Part shown: one piece after another, positions 62,387 to 64,000 of the stretch
Layout of the letters: every line of letters starts with the position of its first letter
Position numbering within the stretch: the stretch's first letter is position 1
From: Candidatus Fermentithermobacillaceae bacterium
GTDB taxonomy: Bacteria; Bacillota; Sulfobacillia; Fermentithermobacillales; DUSS01
Length of the DNA: 64,000 nucleotides
Assembly: GCA_014896535.1 (NCBI GenBank)
Contig: JADBKE010000013.1
Location: forward strand, 1 to 64,000
Direction: 5' to 3'
The notes under the pieces: model-generated
Database searches by the model: none
What the model was told of the DNA's origin: nothing
The model's input: only the letters and a program-made list of their open reading frames with translations
Made by a program: the position numbers and the translations under genes

Positions 62387-64000
62387 GTGACGGAAAGGGA
62401 GTACCGGAATTATATAGACCGATACGTCGCTGAGCGGCGCGACGAGATCATCGGGACGTTATTGGATCTACTGAGGATTCCGAGCGTGGGCTCAGAGGGA
62501 ACCGTGGGAGCGCCGTTCGGGCCCGAAGTCGACCGTGCTCTTCGTTTCGTGACCGACAAAGCTTCAGCTTTCGGTCTTGATGTGAAGAACGTCGACGGCT
62601 ACGCCGTACATTCAGAAACCGGGTCCGGTTCCGAAGTTGTGATGGCTCTCACCCACGTGGACGTGGTCCCCGTCGGTTCGGGATGGACCCGAAATCCGCT
62701 GGGGGAAGTGGCGGACGGAAAAGTCTTCGGCCGCGGAGCTCAGGACAACAAGGGACCGACCGTGGCGTGCTTGTATGCCCTTAAGGCCCTCAAGGAAAGC
62801 GGCATCCCGTTGCGGCGCCGCGTCCGGCACGTTGTCGGCGGCAACGAGGAGTCCGGGTTCAGGTGCGTGAGACACTATTTCGAGGTCGAGCCCCTGCCGA
62901 AATACGGTTTTTCCCCGGATGCGTGCTTCCCCCTGGTCTACGCCGAAAAAGGCACGATGAACGTCCGCGTCCGAGCTCTTCTGCGCAAAGATACTCGGTC
63001 AGGTGCGGAGAAGTGCCGCGTTCTCTGTCTTCTGGAAGAAATTGCCGGGGGCGAAGCGGCGAATATGGTTCCGGACAGGGCGAGAGCTGTCCTCCGCATG
63101 AGCCCGGGGGCCGAGAGAGAACAGGGTCTGGTACTGCAAAGGCTTAAGGAAGGGGTCTCAAAGGTCGCCGAGGTCATCGGCGGTCCGGGACCCCTCGTTT
63201 TCGAGTTTTCGCAGGAACCTGGACGCATTGTCATACTAGCTTCAGGCAAGGCGTGTCACGCTTCGGTTCCATGGGAGGGCACCAACGCCGTAGCTGCGTT
63301 GCTGCATCTCATCGGTTCGCTGGGTCCAATCGTCCAGAACCACGCCGCGATCAGGTTTATGGCGGACGCCGCAGACATCTACGGGCGAGGTTTTGACATC
63401 CAGTGCGAAGACGACATCACGGGGAAGCTTTCCTGCAACCTCGGCGTGGCCGGGACCGAGGAGCTCGGGGACGTTGGTGGTGGTGCGGCTGAAAGTAGGC
63501 CGCGGGAGAGTGCACCGGAAAGCAGCGCGAGGGAAGGCCACCCGGATCCGCATAGCACCGGACGGGGTATCTCGCCCGGGAGCGGTGCGAGTTCAGGCGG
63601 CGACGGAAGCAATGGTGGAGGCGGCGAGCTGCGGCGGGTCTGGGCGATCTACAACATTCGCTATCCCGTGCGGGTTTCCGGTGATCTTTTGAAATCCAGA
63701 GTTCTCGCGGTGCAGCGGCCTGAAGGTGTTGAGGTAGAGGTAGTCGGGCTCGGAAAGCCTCACTATACCGACCCCAATTCTTTTTTGGTGCAGACCCTGC
63801 TCAGGATTTATAGGGAAGAGAGCGGTGACCAGTCGCCGCCGATTACCATTGGAGGCGGCACTTACGCCAAAGTCATCCCGGGAGGGGTGGCGTACGGGCC
63901 GGTGAGACCGGGCACGCTCGAAACCGCGCATCAGCCTGACGAGCATATCTTCATCGACGACCTGCTTTTCCTCGTCAAGGTGTATTCCAGAGCTCTTCTC
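62387..64000 (+). CDS. M20-family dipeptidase (PepV-like), 3' end outside the window
   Basis: The open frame runs to the window edge, giving the first 538 residues. Zinc-site motifs are in order: LTHVDVVPVG (~residue 89), GRGAQDNKGPT with the bridging Asp (~115) and VVGGNEESGF with the catalytic and metal Glu (~152). The lid domain follows, and ends with PGTLETAHQPDEH, which bears the last His ligand. A Gly/Ser/Pro/Glu-rich insert (~357-418) interrupts the lid region and is not typical of PepV. GTG at 62387 has GAGGGG nine bases upstream; ATG at 62378 abuts that site. It hydrolyses dipeptides, fitting the peptide importer. Confidence 0.88.
   Translation, partial: MTEREYRNYIDRYVAERRDEIIGTLLDLLRIPSVGSEGTVGAPFGPEVDRALRFVTDKASAFGLDVKNVDGYAVHSETGSGSEVVMALTHVDVVPVGSGWTRNPLGEVADGKVFGRGAQDNKGPTVACLYALKALKESGIPLRRRVRHVVGGNEESGFRCVRHYFEVEPLPKYGFSPDACFPLVYAEKGTMNVRVRALLRKDTRSGAEKCRVLCLLEEIAGGEAANMVPDRARAVLRMSPGAEREQGLVLQRLKEGVSKVAEVIGGPGPLVFEFSQEPGRIVILASGKACHASVPWEGTNAVAALLHLIGSLGPIVQNHAAIRFMADAADIYGRGFDIQCEDDITGKLSCNLGVAGTEELGDVGGGAAESRPRESAPESSAREGHPDPHSTGRGISPGSGASSGGDGSNGGGGELRRVWAIYNIRYPVRVSGDLLKSRVLAVQRPEGVEVEVVGLGKPHYTDPNSFLVQTLLRIYREESGDQSPPITIGGGTYAKVIPGGVAYGPVRPGTLETAHQPDEHIFIDDLLFLVKVYSRALL

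Overview
The window (about 58-60% GC by eye, ATG/GTG/TTG starts with strong AGGAGG-type ribosome sites) looks like chromosome of an anaerobic, probably thermophilic member of the Bacillota. The grounds are a Rex redox repressor, a sodium-pumping methylmalonyl-CoA decarboxylase, B12-dependent methylmalonyl-CoA functions, oxygen-sensitive iron-sulfur enzymes (two-subunit serine dehydratase, radical SAM proteins, an acyl-CoA dehydratase activase), tungstate uptake, a PspC/LiaF envelope module and an FMN riboswitch. I see no phage, insertion sequence, CRISPR array, tRNA or rRNA. Species cannot be fixed from the sequence alone.

Layout. 1-3.2 kb: end of a GGDEF protein, cca, a Gx-type membrane protein, rex. 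3.4-8.9 kb: methylmalonyl-CoA decarboxylase (carboxyltransferase, OadG-like subunit, biotin carrier, sodium-pump beta subunit), then the B12-binding small subunit of methylmalonyl-CoA mutase and its GTPase chaperone MeaB. 9.0-14.9 kb, minus strand: an oppABCDF peptide importer whose binding protein is circularly permuted. 15.3-20.8 kb: chemoreceptor, DUF559 nuclease-like protein, rubredoxin-like peptide, FMN-riboswitch-controlled ECF transporter S component, a glycosyltransferase and a DUF6504 protein. 20.9-24.2 kb: sigma factor, zinc-finger anti-sigma factor, PspC and LiaF-like proteins. 24.4-27.9 kb: a fused DUF2229/dehydratase-like protein with its ATPase activase. 28-32 kb: RocA, a phosphodiesterase, an amidase and a metallo-beta-lactamase-fold protein. 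32.2-41.2 kb: pterin-molybdenum/tungsten cofactor synthesis (two MoeA proteins, one fused to a binding-protein domain; MoaA; MoaC; a MOSC-MogA fusion) followed by the tungstate importer tupABC. 41.2-50.2 kb: ABC exporter, alanine racemase, histidine phosphatase, a coiled-coil unknown, a patatin, a Grc3/NOL9-like P-loop kinase and a PflX-like radical SAM protein. 50.2-54.3 kb: secreted PHP hydrolase, small membrane protein, serine dehydratase. 54.4-64 kb: a methyltransferase-glycosyltransferase fusion, a GT4 enzyme, D-aminoacylase, two tandem amidohydrolases and an M20 dipeptidase that runs off the window.

Together the genes describe a peptide and amino-acid fermenter: peptides enter by Opp, peptidases and deacylases release amino acids, serine dehydratase and RocA degrade them, and the propionate/succinate branch drives a sodium pump. 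The tungstate and cofactor block would serve tungsto- or molybdo-enzymes encoded elsewhere.

The most unusual object is the peptide-binding protein at 13158-14870. The block that normally ends this family sits directly after the lipoprotein signal, and the normal N-terminal and middle parts follow it, with no apparent loss. A second recurring oddity is low-complexity Gly/Ser/Pro/Glu-rich inserts inside otherwise conserved enzymes.
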